A program made the position numbers and the translations under genes. Below, piece by piece: positions 1-6,760 of a stretch of 30,671 bases of DNA. The stretch is from NCBI GenBank assembly GCA_002402905.1, contig DHGT01000141.1, forward strand, positions 1 to 30,671. The letters are read 5' to 3'. Under the pieces are notes generated by a model. The model was not told the origin of the DNA, did no database searches, and saw nothing but the letters and a program-made list of their open reading frames with translations. Each line of letters opens with the position of its first letter. Position 1 is the stretch's first letter. The stretch comes from Desulfatitalea sp. UBA4791. Lineage in GTDB: Bacteria; Desulfobacterota; Desulfobacteria; Desulfobacterales; Desulfosarcinaceae.

Positions 1-569
1 TTCTCGACCTGGAAGGCTACACCAAGCTGAACCTGGACCGGCCCGAGGACGAGGTCAACGCCCTGGTGGAACGCATCTTCTCCAGCTTCGTGGACCCTAT
101 TCACCGCTACCACGGGGATATCAACGAAACGGCAGGTGACGGTCTGATGATCATCTTCAAGGAGGACGACGCGCGCACCAATGCCGTCAACGCCATCAAG
201 GCCGCCATCGATATCCAGGAGAAGAATCTGGCACTCAACCGTCAGCTCGGCCCCGGTGCCGATGCGGTCAACGTAAATATGGGGATCAACAGCGGCGAGG
301 CCCTGGTGGGCATGACCCGCCTGAAAGGCACCCTGAGCATCCGCATGACCTACACGGCCACCGGATCGGTGACCAACCTGGCCGCCCGCCTGGCACAGCA
401 CGCCAAGGGCGGCGAAATCCTTTTCGCGGAAACCACCATGCAGATGATCCAATCAATGTGGCCCATAGAAGACCGCGGCACAGCCGCGCTCAAGGGCATC
501 GACACGCCGATCCACATCTATGCGCTGCCGGAACCGGTGTGGTGCGGGGCGCAGGTTTGCAACCTTTAA
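1..569 (+). CDS. Class III adenylate/guanylate cyclase domain protein, C-terminal part (5' truncated by window edge)
   Basis: The reading frame is already open at base 3 and ends at 569, so only the catalytic end of the protein is visible. It starts within the first metal-binding motif (LDLEGYTK, the usual F-x-D-x-x-G-F-T region). It continues with ETAGDGLMIIF, matching the second metal site (G-D-x-x-x-x-x-F), and then GINSGEALVG and TGSVTNLAARLA, the late conserved block that helps bind purine. Enzymes of this family make cAMP or cGMP from the nucleoside triphosphate. Substrate specificity and any sensor domain lie outside the window or cannot be judged. The usual D-x-V-N-L-A-A-R-L is T-N-L-A-A-R-L after GSV here, so one family-typical position differs. 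The flavin reductase gene follows after 44 bases. Confidence 0.85.
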   Translation, partial: LDLEGYTKLNLDRPEDEVNALVERIFSSFVDPIHRYHGDINETAGDGLMIIFKEDDARTNAVNAIKAAIDIQEKNLALNRQLGPGADAVNVNMGINSGEALVGMTRLKGTLSIRMTYTATGSVTNLAARLAQHAKGGEILFAETTMQMIQSMWPIEDRGTAALKGIDTPIHIYALPEPVWCGAQVCNL

Positions 570-613
570 GCCTGCATGTCAACTGGCCTAAAAAGCCCGA
601 AGGAGCAGGAAAT

Positions 614-1183
614 ATGAAAAAAATTAAGCTCGGCGCGCAGACATTCGTCTATCCCATGCCCGCTTTTTTGATCGGGGCCGATGTGGCCGGCAAAGCCAAC
701 TTCATGACGGCGGCCTGGAGCGGCATCGCCAACAGCAGCCCGCCCATGGCCACCGTAGCCTTGCAGCACCATCGCCATACCCTGAAAGGTATTAAAGAAA
801 ACGGAACTTTTTCTATCAACGTGCCGTCGGTAGATCAGGTCAGGGAGACCGATTACTGCGGTATCGTCTCCGGCGCCCGTAAAGACAAGACCGGGGACTG
901 CGCCTTCGAGGTTTTCTACGGAGAGTTGGAAACAGCGCCGCTCATCGCCCAGTGTCCGTTGAACCTGGAGTGCAAGGTGATTCACATGTTGAACCTGGGC
1001 AGCCACACCCTTGTGGTCGGTCAGATCGTGGAAACCCATGTCTCCGAGGCGTGCACGACAGACGGACTTCCGGATGTGGCCAAGGTGAAGCCCCTGATTT
1101 ACAGCGCCGGCGCGGAAAAAGCCTATCACGGTGTGGGCGCTGCTCTGGGCCTGGCATTCAGCGCAGGAAAAGAGCTCAAGTAG
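614..1183 (+). CDS. Flavin reductase-like, FMN-binding split-barrel protein
   Basis: A 189-residue protein of the flavin reductase-like domain family, which binds FMN and usually reduces it with NAD(P)H for partner enzymes or acts as a flavoredoxin. Family signs are the N-terminal strand leading to TAAWSGIANSSPPMATVAL, the FSINVPS segment, the DYCGIVSGARKDK loop, and the C-terminal PLIYSAGAEKAYHGVG segment. The length is normal for the family. The start at 614 is chosen because AGGAGCAGG stands just upstream; a longer in-frame reading from 458 overlaps the cyclase gene and shows no homology. In sulfate reducers such proteins often work in one-electron transfer (flavoredoxin), but the actual partner is not shown here. 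A second, broken relative is found at 5045-5134. Confidence 0.85.
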   Translation: MKKIKLGAQTFVYPMPAFLIGADVAGKANFMTAAWSGIANSSPPMATVALQHHRHTLKGIKENGTFSINVPSVDQVRETDYCGIVSGARKDKTGDCAFEVFYGELETAPLIAQCPLNLECKVIHMLNLGSHTLVVGQIVETHVSEACTTDGLPDVAKVKPLIYSAGAEKAYHGVGAALGLAFSAGKELK

Positions 1184-1324
1184 CTCGTTCGAATGTTACC
1201 GCCCGCGATGTGATCATATGGGTCGATGCAAAGCATCCCTCTGGATATCCCGCGTTTCACACGGGTGAATGTTGACTGAACGTCTGAAAAGGGTCGGCGG
1301 GAGATCGAGGCCCTTAAAGAGAAA

Positions 1325-1354
1325 GCGGCGCTTCGGATGGTACCGAAACGCCGC
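1325..1354. terminator. Hairpin between convergent genes
   Basis: GCGGCGCTTCGG and CCGAAACGCCGC pair around a six-base loop with one mismatch. The hairpin lies between the ends of the flavin reductase gene (plus) and katG (minus), where a bidirectional terminator would be expected. There is no clear U-run on either side, so intrinsic termination is only likely. Confidence 0.45.
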
Positions 1355-1482
1355 CCCCATATGTTGCCGATAGCCTCGGTGTACGATCTAAACGGCCGTT
1401 TTTTGGCGATGGTTATCGCTGAAGACCTTCTCAGGAAGCGACATGATGGTATCCGGTTCCTGGGATGAAATAGTTCACTGCG

Positions 1483-1500
1483 AAGCGGGGCAAACCGCTT
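1483..1500 (-). terminator. Possible katG terminator hairpin
   Basis: AAGCGG and CCGCTT pair around a six-base loop 10 bases past the katG stop codon. The stem is short and there is no long U-run in the katG direction, so this is weak support for a terminator. Confidence 0.35.
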
Positions 1501-1509
1501 TTACGACGA

Positions 1510-3717
1510 TCAGGCCAGGTCGAAGCGGTCAAGGTTCATCAGCTTGTTCCAGGCTGCGACAAAGTCATTCACGAACTTCTCCTGGGAGTCATCGCATCCG
1601 TATACTTCCGCCAGGGCGCGAAGTTGGGAGTTCGAACCGAAAATGAGATCGACGCGGGTGCCGGTCCACTTGAGTTCGCCCGTTGAACGATCCCGCCCCT
1701 CGAACACGTTTTCATCCGAGGTCGATTTCCACACCGTGCCCATGTCGAGCAGGTTCACGAAGAAGTCGTTGGTGAGCGCCTCTGGTCGCTGGGTGAAAAC
1801 GCCGTGTCGTGTCTGCCCATAGTTGGTATTCAGGACGCGCATGCCGCCGATGAGGACCGTCATTTCGGGAGCGGTGAGCTTCAGCAATTGGGCCCGATCG
1901 ATCAGCAATTCCTCTGACGAAACGCTGAATTTGGCTTTGAGGTAATTACGGAATCCGTCCGCCTTCGGTTCGAGTACGTGGAACGCTTCCACGTCGGTCT
2001 GCTCCTGGGTTGCATCCGTGCGCCCGGGCGAAAACGGAACGGTCACAGCGTGACCGGCGTTTTTAGCAGCCTGCTCGACGCCGGCGCATCCGCCCAGGAC
2101 AATCAGGTCGGCGAGGGAAACCCGCTTGCCGCCGGACTGGGCGCCGTTGAACGCCTTCTGTATTCCCTCGAGGGTCTGAAGGACCTTCTTCAGTTGGTCG
2201 GGCTGATTGACCTTCCAATCTTTTTGTGGGGCCAGACGAATGCGCGCGCCGTTGGCACCACCTCGGTAGTCGGAGCCACGGAAGGTGGCGGCCGATGCCC
2301 AGGCGGTCGAAACCAGTTGAGATACAGTCAGTCCCGAAGCAAGAATTTTCCCTTTCAGGTCGGCGATGTCCGCTGCGTCGATCAGCTCATGGTCGGCAGC
2401 CGGCACCGGATCCTGCCAGATCAGCTCTTCTTCCGGGACCTCCGGGCCGAGGTAGCGTGAGCGGGGGCCCATGTCGCGGTGGGTCAGCTTAAACCAGGCG
2501 CGGGCAAAAGCATCCGCGAATTCTTCGGGGTTTTCCAGGTAGCGGCGCGAGATCGGCTCGTAAATGGGATCGAACTTCAATGAGAGGTCCGCCGTTGTCA
2601 TCATGGGACGGCGCTTCTTGGACGGGTCGTGGGCGTCGATCACCATATCCTCGTCATCCACGTTCTTGGCCAGCCACTGATTTGCGCCGGCCGGGCTCTT
2701 AACCAGCTCCCAGTCGTATTTGAACAGCACCTTCAGATACCCCATGTCCCATCGGGTCGGATTCGGCTTCCATGCGCCCTCGATGCCGCTACTGATGGTG
2801 TCGCCGCCTTTGCCGCTGCCGAAACTGCTCTTCCAGCCGAGACCCTGCTCCTCGATGGCGGCGGCTTCGGGTTCGGGGCCCACATGGGTCGCAGGGCCGG
2901 CGCCGTGGCATTTGCCGAAAGTGTGCCCGCCCGCCACGAGGGCGACGGTCTCTTCATCGTTCATGGCCATGCGGGCGAAGGTTTCGCGGACGTCGCGTCC
3001 GGATGCGATCGGATCCGGGTTGCCGTCCGGTCCTTCCGGGTTCACGTAGATCAAACCCATCTGAACGGCCGCCAGGGGGTTTTCCAGATCCCGCTCGCCG
3101 GAGTAACGGCTCTTGGGCTTGTCGCTCGTGGCCAGCCACTCCTCTTCTGAACCCCAGTAGATGTCTTCTTCCGGTTCCCAGATGTCCGCGCGCCCGCCGG
3201 CGAAACCAAAGGTCTTGAATCCCATCGATTCGAGGGCGCAGTTGCCGGCGAGAATCATCAGGTCGGCCCAGGAAATCTTTCGGCCGTATTTCTGCTTGAT
3301 CGGCCAGAGCAACCGGCGTGCCTTGTCCAAGTTCACGTTGTCGGGCCAGCTGTTGAGCGGGGAAAATCGCTGGTTTCCGGTACCCCCGCCGCCGCGGCCG
3401 TCGCCCATGCGATAGGTGCCTGCACTGTGCCAGGCCATTCGGATAAAGAGCCCGCCGTAGTGCCCCCAGTCTGCCGGCCACCACTCCTGCGAATCGGTCA
3501 TGAGCGCATAGAGGTCCTTCTTCAGCGCCTGCAGGTCGACCTTTTTGAATTCCTCAGCGTAATTAAAAGCTTCGCCCATGGGGTTGCTCAGGTTCGAATG
3601 CTGATGCAGAACCTTGAGGTTCAACTGATTCGGCCACCAGTCGCGTATCGAGGTGCCGCCGCCGGCAATGGGTTTCTTCATTGCGCCCGTTACCGGGCAC
3701 TTGCTCTCTTCACTCAT
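1510..3717 (-). CDS. katG: Catalase-peroxidase KatG
   Basis: A haem enzyme of 735 residues that breaks down hydrogen peroxide (catalase and peroxidase activity) and protects the anaerobe from oxygen exposure. The N-terminal catalytic domain shows the distal triad in FIRMAWHSAGTYR (about R93, W96, H97) and the proximal haem ligand in GGHTFGKCHG (about H265). Y224 (GLIYVNPEGP) and M250 (ETFARMAMND) complete the Met-Tyr-Trp cross-link that gives KatG its catalase activity. The C-terminal domain is the usual degenerate repeat. The length is full. The start at 3717 is chosen over the upstream in-frame start at 3786 because GGAGG lies just before it and the protein then begins MSEESKCPVTG, as typical KatGs do. 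A Fur/Per-box-like site lies 166 bases upstream, and the PerR-like gene is directly upstream on the same strand. Confidence 0.97.
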   Translation of the reverse strand: MSEESKCPVTGAMKKPIAGGGTSIRDWWPNQLNLKVLHQHSNLSNPMGEAFNYAEEFKKVDLQALKKDLYALMTDSQEWWPADWGHYGGLFIRMAWHSAGTYRMGDGRGGGGTGNQRFSPLNSWPDNVNLDKARRLLWPIKQKYGRKISWADLMILAGNCALESMGFKTFGFAGGRADIWEPEEDIYWGSEEEWLATSDKPKSRYSGERDLENPLAAVQMGLIYVNPEGPDGNPDPIASGRDVRETFARMAMNDEETVALVAGGHTFGKCHGAGPATHVGPEPEAAAIEEQGLGWKSSFGSGKGGDTISSGIEGAWKPNPTRWDMGYLKVLFKYDWELVKSPAGANQWLAKNVDDEDMVIDAHDPSKKRRPMMTTADLSLKFDPIYEPISRRYLENPEEFADAFARAWFKLTHRDMGPRSRYLGPEVPEEELIWQDPVPAADHELIDAADIADLKGKILASGLTVSQLVSTAWASAATFRGSDYRGGANGARIRLAPQKDWKVNQPDQLKKVLQTLEGIQKAFNGAQSGGKRVSLADLIVLGGCAGVEQAAKNAGHAVTVPFSPGRTDATQEQTDVEAFHVLEPKADGFRNYLKAKFSVSSEELLIDRAQLLKLTAPEMTVLIGGMRVLNTNYGQTRHGVFTQRPEALTNDFFVNLLDMGTVWKSTSDENVFEGRDRSTGELKWTGTRVDLIFGSNSQLRALAEVYGCDDSQEKFVNDFVAAWNKLMNLDRFDLA

Positions 3718-3882
3718 AATGCCTCCTTCTTTCGCTTTTTTCGATTCATACACTACGCTTTCGTGATCTCTTGCTTCGGTGTCCACCCACCGGCCAACAT
3801 CACGACAGCGAACCTATGGACGGGATTCATCTTTTTTTTGAAGATCGAACCATCCCATCTGTTCCATTGAAAAATATGAATA

Positions 3883-3901
3883 TCAAATGATAATCACTAC
3901 C
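3883..3901 (-). promoter_or_regulatory. Fur/PerR-box-like operator upstream of katG
   Basis: The 19 bases TCAAATGATAATCACTACC match the classical Fur consensus (GATAATGATAATCATTATC) at 14 positions. The site lies between the perR stop and the katG start, in an AT-rich stretch that probably carries the katG promoter. Known biology of PerR-katG pairs suggests peroxide-controlled repression here. Binding itself is inference. Confidence 0.55.
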
Positions 3902-3922
3902 AATAAAAGGTGAAAAAATATA

Positions 3923-4369
3923 TTACGCTTTCTCTGATGCCATGCAATCGCTGCATATGCCGAAAAAGTCCAGGCGGTGACTCAAAATTTTAAAATGCGT
4001 CTCTTCGGCAACCTCTTTTTTCATGATGTCCATGCTATCCAGATCCGGATCGACGATTTTTTTACATCTGATACAAATGACGTGCGGATGGGGGTGAGGC
4101 TTGTTTCCATCGTACCGGTTGCTCCCATCCGGGAACCCCAATTCAAGAACCTCACCGAACGATTTAATAAGTAAAATATTTCTGTACACAGTTGCAAGAC
4201 TCATTGTCGGAAAATCGCCTTTGATAAGATCATAAATATCTTCAGCGCTGGGATGGCCATGGCTTTTGGCGAGAATACCGACGATGGCCAGTCGCTGGGG
4301 TGTAATTTTGTGGCCATGATCCCTCAATTTTTGGACGATGGTCTCAAATCTCTCTTTAGGATCTGCCAA
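3923..4369 (-). CDS. perR: PerR-type Fur family peroxide-sensing repressor
   Basis: A DNA-binding repressor of the Fur family, about 148 residues from the chosen start. The winged helix comes first (ITPQRLAIVGIL, then TMSLATVYRNILLI as recognition helix), followed by a metal-binding dimerisation domain. The Zn site has two CxxC pairs (CIRC and CSDC). The regulatory metal site fits PerR rather than Fur: His in GHPSAEDIYDL, Asp in NRYDGN, the HPHPHV histidines and Asp in KIVDPD. PerR senses peroxide by oxidation of those histidines. A start at TTG 4369 is preferred because AAAAGGAACC precedes it. A longer in-frame start at 4462 would bring in residues unlike the family and run through an operator-like palindrome. 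Position directly upstream of katG supports a peroxide role. Confidence 0.85.
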   Translation of the reverse strand: MADPKERFETIVQKLRDHGHKITPQRLAIVGILAKSHGHPSAEDIYDLIKGDFPTMSLATVYRNILLIKSFGEVLELGFPDGSNRYDGNKPHPHPHVICIRCKKIVDPDLDSMDIMKKEVAEETHFKILSHRLDFFGICSDCMASEKA

Positions 4370-4389
4370 CTGAGGTTCCTTTTCGCAAT

Positions 4390-4404
4390 TGATAATTGTT
4401 ATTA
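4390..4404 (-). promoter_or_regulatory. Per-box-like palindrome upstream of perR
   Basis: TGATAATTGTTATTA matches the Bacillus Per box consensus (TTATAATTATTATAA) at 12 of 15 positions. It lies about 20 bases before the proposed TTG start of perR. An autoregulatory site is the natural reading, and its presence also argues against the longer perR start, because it would then lie inside the gene. Confidence 0.5.
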
Positions 4405-4480
4405 AATAACATCGTCTTTCCTTTCCGTCAACACCCATTTTGATGGGTCGCGTGCGAAACACTCAGTTTTCGCAACATAG

Positions 4481-4579
4481 CTAAGCCAACGTCTCCAAGA
4501 TCTGGAAGTCGACGGCATTCTCGAACGCCACAATAAGCCCGGGCGACATGAGGTGCGGCGGCGGCTGGTACACAATAAA
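4481..4579 (+). pseudogene. Possible remnant of a winged-helix regulator
   Basis: After an in-frame stop, this short frame reads LSQRLQDLEVDGILERHNK and then an Arg-rich end up to the border of repeat copy A. The pattern L-x-x-R-L-x-x-L-E-x-D-G-I-L-E-R is typical of the recognition helix and wing of HxlR-like and related winged-helix regulators. No start or upstream domain is visible. It is either a gene scrap or chance resemblance. Confidence 0.25.
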
Positions 4580-4580
4580 A

Positions 4581-4608
4581 GGGCAGAGCCTCAATCTAGG
4601 CCCTGCCC
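4581..4608. terminator. Terminator hairpin of repeat copy A
   Basis: GGGCAGAGCCT and AGGCCCTGCCC pair at 10 of 11 positions around a six-base loop, followed in the minus direction by UUUUAUUG. It ends the small-gene unit. The upstream conserved arm at 4656-4666 can pair with the distal side of this hairpin instead. Confidence 0.65.
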
Positions 4609-4682
4609 AATTCCAACCGCAACGTCCGCGGATCGTGATTCACTGCCTGTATGATGAAGCTCTGCCGTTGAATCTCTTTCAG

Positions 4683-4775
4683 CTAAAGTTTGCATCCTGC
4701 TCCATCTGCTTGTCCGTTTATGCACCGATTGATGAAGTAACCAAGTACCGATACGGTCAACATGATTCCGATCAT
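4683..4775 (-). CDS. Putative small membrane protein, 30 residues (copy A only)
   Basis: A short frame with a strong ribosome site (AAGGAAGG, seven bases before ATG) encodes 30 residues. It begins MIGIMLTVSVLGYFI, a hydrophobic stretch long enough for a single short membrane helix, and continues with a polar tail containing two cysteines. It lies 18 bases after the stop of the 44-residue gene, so the two would be cotranscribed. In copy D the corresponding stretch is absent. No family is recognised. The good ribosome site and hydrophobic profile support it, but its small size keeps certainty low. Confidence 0.45.
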   Translation of the reverse strand: MIGIMLTVSVLGYFINRCINGQADGAGCKL

Positions 4776-4793
4776 AAGACACCTTCCTTTGTG

Positions 4794-4928
4794 CTACCCC
4801 TGAACGTCGATTCCCATATCACACCCCAGATGCTCGTCGGGGTTGTCGCAGTTGAAATTGGCTTCGCGGGTGTCTACGTGTCCTTCGTCCCTGTCGTCAA
4901 AGTAGTCTTGCACTTTATTGTCGGCCAT
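4794..4928 (-). CDS. Conserved small acidic protein, 44 residues, copy A
   Basis: A small gene preceded by GAGGTGA, a good ribosome site. The protein begins MADNKVQDYFDDRDEGHVD and ends with CDNPDEHLGCDMGIDVQG. It is strongly acidic, with two cysteines eight residues apart and a histidine between them, so metal binding or redox use is possible but unproven. The intact second copy (30244-30378) shares 39 of 44 residues. About 14 codons differ only synonymously against five that change the residue, which is the mark of selection on the protein. No signal peptide or membrane helix is seen. No known family is recognised. Confidence 0.7.
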   Translation of the reverse strand: MADNKVQDYFDDRDEGHVDTREANFNCDNPDEHLGCDMGIDVQG

Positions 4929-5044
4929 GATGTCACCTCACTGATGGTTAATTTGTTTTGTGAATTCAGTCCTACTTCATTGGGCATAAATTACGTCAGC
5001 ATGGAAGAGATGCAATACGGACCGAATAGGCGTAAATTGAGAGG

Positions 5045-5134
5045 CAAAACCTGCCATACGAAACCCAGGTCAGGCTGGTCATTTACGGCCCTGGTGCGGG
5101 AAAAAGCTATCACGGCATCGCCAGCCATGCGTAA
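5045..5134 (+). pseudogene. 3' remnant of a second flavin reductase-like gene
   Basis: The frame reads QNLPYETQVRLVIYGPGAGK and then SYHGIASHA before a stop. This lines up with the C-terminal part of the flavin reductase at 614-1183 (GLPDVAKVKPLIYSAGAEK, then AYHGVG). Only about 29 residues remain. The upstream part is missing and repeat copy A begins where it should continue, which marks a recombination or insertion border. Confidence 0.6.
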
Positions 5135-5156
5135 GCGTTCAGTGCGGGGAAGGATC

Positions 5157-5558
5157 TCAGGAAGTCGCTTTATCCAGTGCCTTTTTGATTGCCGTGGCAC
5201 ACTGCTCGACGGTCTCGCGGATGGGCGCGGCAATTTCGTCGGGCAGCACATCGGTGATCCATACCAGACGGGTTCGGCCTTCGGTTTCAGCACAAACCTG
5301 GAACGAAGCGTTGTGGTGGGTGGCCCGGCCGCCGACCGAAGCGTAGGCGAGCCGCCGGTTTTGGTCGTCGATGGTGACGATCAGCTCGCGCACCACCAGG
5401 CCGTTGGCAAAGGTAACGACCCTGCAATTACCCTCCATGCGGGTATCCGCCAGGACACCCGGCACGAGGCGCGTGTGGACTGCGGCGACATCGCGGACCG
5501 CGTCCCAGACGTCTCCCGGATCCGCCTGGAGGAGGATCTCCTTGTAGATCGTGGCCAC
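5157..5558 (-). CDS. SRPBCC-superfamily (START-like) small protein
   Basis: A 133-residue protein with the helix-grip layout of the SRPBCC superfamily. It opens with a short strand and helix (IYKEILLQADPGDVWDAVRD), then strands with VVREL and RRLAYASVGG, then ASFQV and TRLVWITDVLPDEIA, and ends in a long helix with TVEQCATAIKKALDKA. Such proteins bind hydrophobic ligands in a cavity; the ligand is unknown. The GTG start at 5558 is chosen because GGAGG stands nine bases before it. Upstream in-frame sequence to 5633 does not look like family sequence. It lies 138 bases downstream of the DsbA-like selenoprotein gene on the same strand and could share its transcript. Confidence 0.7.
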   Translation of the reverse strand: MATIYKEILLQADPGDVWDAVRDVAAVHTRLVPGVLADTRMEGNCRVVTFANGLVVRELIVTIDDQNRRLAYASVGGRATHHNASFQVCAETEGRTRLVWITDVLPDEIAAPIRETVEQCATAIKKALDKATS

Positions 5559-5696
5559 GCCGATAGTTCCTCCGTTTCTATTTTCTGCAGCAGATTTTTC
5601 CCAACCTGAGTGTCGTTTTGGCAATCTCCGCAAAAATGGTCAAGTGCACCCCAGGGCAACACCAGCGCCCATAGGAAGATGGGTTTCCGAAACTGG

Positions 5697-6311
5697 TCAG
5701 GCGCGCTCCGCGACACCCGCGGCGCGCACCATGGCGGCGATGGCCTCGTAGGACTGGGCTCCGACCAGACGCCTGCCGTCGATATGGAATGTGGGCACGG
5801 CCGTGATGCGCATGTCACGGCATCGCTGCCACTCCTGGTCCACGGCCTCCTTATAGCGTCCCTGGCGCACCGCCTGTTCTGCGGCCAGGGGATCCAACCC
5901 CGCCGCAGCGGCGATTTCAGCCAGCACATCGTAGCTCGCGATATTTTCGCCCCGGGCAAAATAGGCCTCGAAGACCCTCCGGTGAAAATCATGGCTGCAT
6001 TCCTGGGCCTCGGCATATTTTGCCATCTCCTGAGCCCGACGGCTGTTGTAAGTCATGTCGCGTTCGGTAAAGGCTAGACCCAATTTCTCAGCTGTGGCTT
6101 TCAGGTGAGCCAAGACGGAAGGAATATCGATATCCCTACCGGCAAAAAGCGATTCCAGGCTCTGTCCCTCCTCAGGTGTCTCGGGATGCAGAGGAAAGGC
6201 GATCCACCGCACGCTCAAATCGAACTGTTTTGCGATGCTTTCACTACGCCCGGTAATGAAATAACACCACGGTCAGGTAAAATCGGAAAATATCTCCAAA
6301 GCGTGTATCAT
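5697..6311 (-). CDS. DsbA/FrnE-family oxidoreductase with probable selenocysteine (UGA at residue 13)
   Basis: Read from ATG at 6311 (GGAGG upstream), the frame gives FSDFT, then an in-frame TGA (6273-6275), then PWCYF, and stays open to 5697, for 204 residues. In the DsbA/FrnE (2-hydroxychromene-2-carboxylate isomerase-like) family this place carries the active-site motif C-P-W-C, so UGA stands exactly at the first, attacking cysteine. The rest is a normal family member: an alpha-helical insertion, the cis-proline loop ITAVPTFHIDG (about P173) and the C-terminal helix AQSYEAIAAMV. A SECIS-like hairpin begins 11 bases after UGA. The protein would be a cytosolic thiol/selenol oxidoreductase, as no signal peptide is seen. 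A simple nonsense mutation is the alternative, but the exact site and hairpin favour selenocysteine. Standard gene callers would start it at TTG 6218 and lose the active site. Confidence 0.82.
6239..6261 (-). promoter_or_regulatory. Bacterial SECIS-like hairpin for UGA recoding
   Basis: On the minus strand UUUCAUUAC pairs with GUAGUGAAA at all nine positions (one G-U) around the loop CGGGC. The loop begins 20 bases after the UGA codon, inside the spacing known for bacterial SECIS elements, and carries the guanines that SelB recognition usually needs. It lies within the coding region, as bacterial SECIS elements do. Confidence 0.75.
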
Positions 6312-6402
6312 CGTGCCTCCGTAAATCCGTGATGGCTTGACCAATAGCAACCGGATCATCATAATACAAACGATCTCAAAAAAAACAACAGGTCAAAAAA
6401 AC

Positions 6403-6723
6403 ATGTTTTTCTTGATCGCCGGCGTGCAGCCCAGAAAACGGACCATCGACGCCACCCCGCGGCGCTGCCCGCGATGCGGGCTGAACCAGGCCGTCGTCCA
6501 ACGGGTGGATCACTACTTCAGCCTCTTCTTCGTGCCCCTGGTGCCCGTCAAACGAGGCGAGCCGTTCTTGTATTGTCGACACTGCAAGGCCGTGGCGGGA
6601 GATGGCCGAGGCGTTGATTTTTCCCAGACCTCGCCGCTGGAAAAGCCGGGCGCCTGTCGGCGGTGCGGGCGGCCTCTGGATCCGGACTTCGTCTACTGCC
6701 CGCACTGCGGTGAGCGCCGGTGA
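6403..6723 (+). CDS. Zinc-ribbon protein of unknown function
   Basis: A 106-residue protein with two zinc ribbons. The first uses CPRCG and CRHC; the second, at the very end, uses CRRCG and CPHCG. The middle segment YFSLFFVPLVPVKRGEPFLYC is hydrophobic and matches a known zinc-ribbon family that begins MFFLIxGVQP. That family start supports the ATG at 6403 rather than the longer frame from 6337. Ribosome-site support is weak. Function is unknown; zinc binding is likely from the cysteine pairs. It stands between the divergent selenoprotein gene and the SixA-like gene 37 bases downstream. Confidence 0.75.
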   Translation: MFFLIAGVQPRKRTIDATPRRCPRCGLNQAVVQRVDHYFSLFFVPLVPVKRGEPFLYCRHCKAVAGDGRGVDFSQTSPLEKPGACRRCGRPLDPDFVYCPHCGERR

Positions 6724-6760
6724 CCGGTATAATCGAGCTTAATCAAGACAGGAGGATATC

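Larger units (their letters stand above)
1184..1509. other. Intergenic gap between convergent genes
   Basis: This 326-base stretch separates the convergent flavin reductase and katG genes. No reading frame in it looks coding. It holds two hairpins (1325-1354 and 1483-1500), listed separately; nothing else was recognised. Confidence 0.6.
4576..5040 (-). repeat. Small-gene repeat unit, copy A (complete, two small ORFs)
   Basis: Fullest copy of a repeat found four times in the window (A here; B 14747-14845; C 23404-23561; D 30130-30490). Read on the minus strand it holds a conserved box ATGCAATACGGACCGA (5010-5025 on the plus strand), a ribosome site, a 44-codon gene, a 30-codon gene seen only in this copy, a conserved arm (4656-4666) and a terminator hairpin (4581-4608). 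Both outer borders abut gene scraps. No terminal inverted repeats, target-site duplications or transposase were found. Confidence 0.7.

Noticed and set aside
566..1129. 187-codon minus-strand frame opposite the flavin reductase gene
   Set aside because: It is a mirror frame of a clearly recognised gene in GC-rich DNA.
4576..5040. Insertion sequence or MITE in the strict sense
   Set aside because: No terminal inverted repeats at both ends and no target duplication could be seen. The only inverted repeat is the terminator, and the unit codes for a protein under selection.
4548..5609. Long plus-strand open frame of 353 codons across repeat copy A and the SRPBCC gene
   Set aside because: It runs antisense to the small genes and to the SRPBCC gene, its composition changes along its length, and it matches no protein pattern. 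It is a shadow frame.
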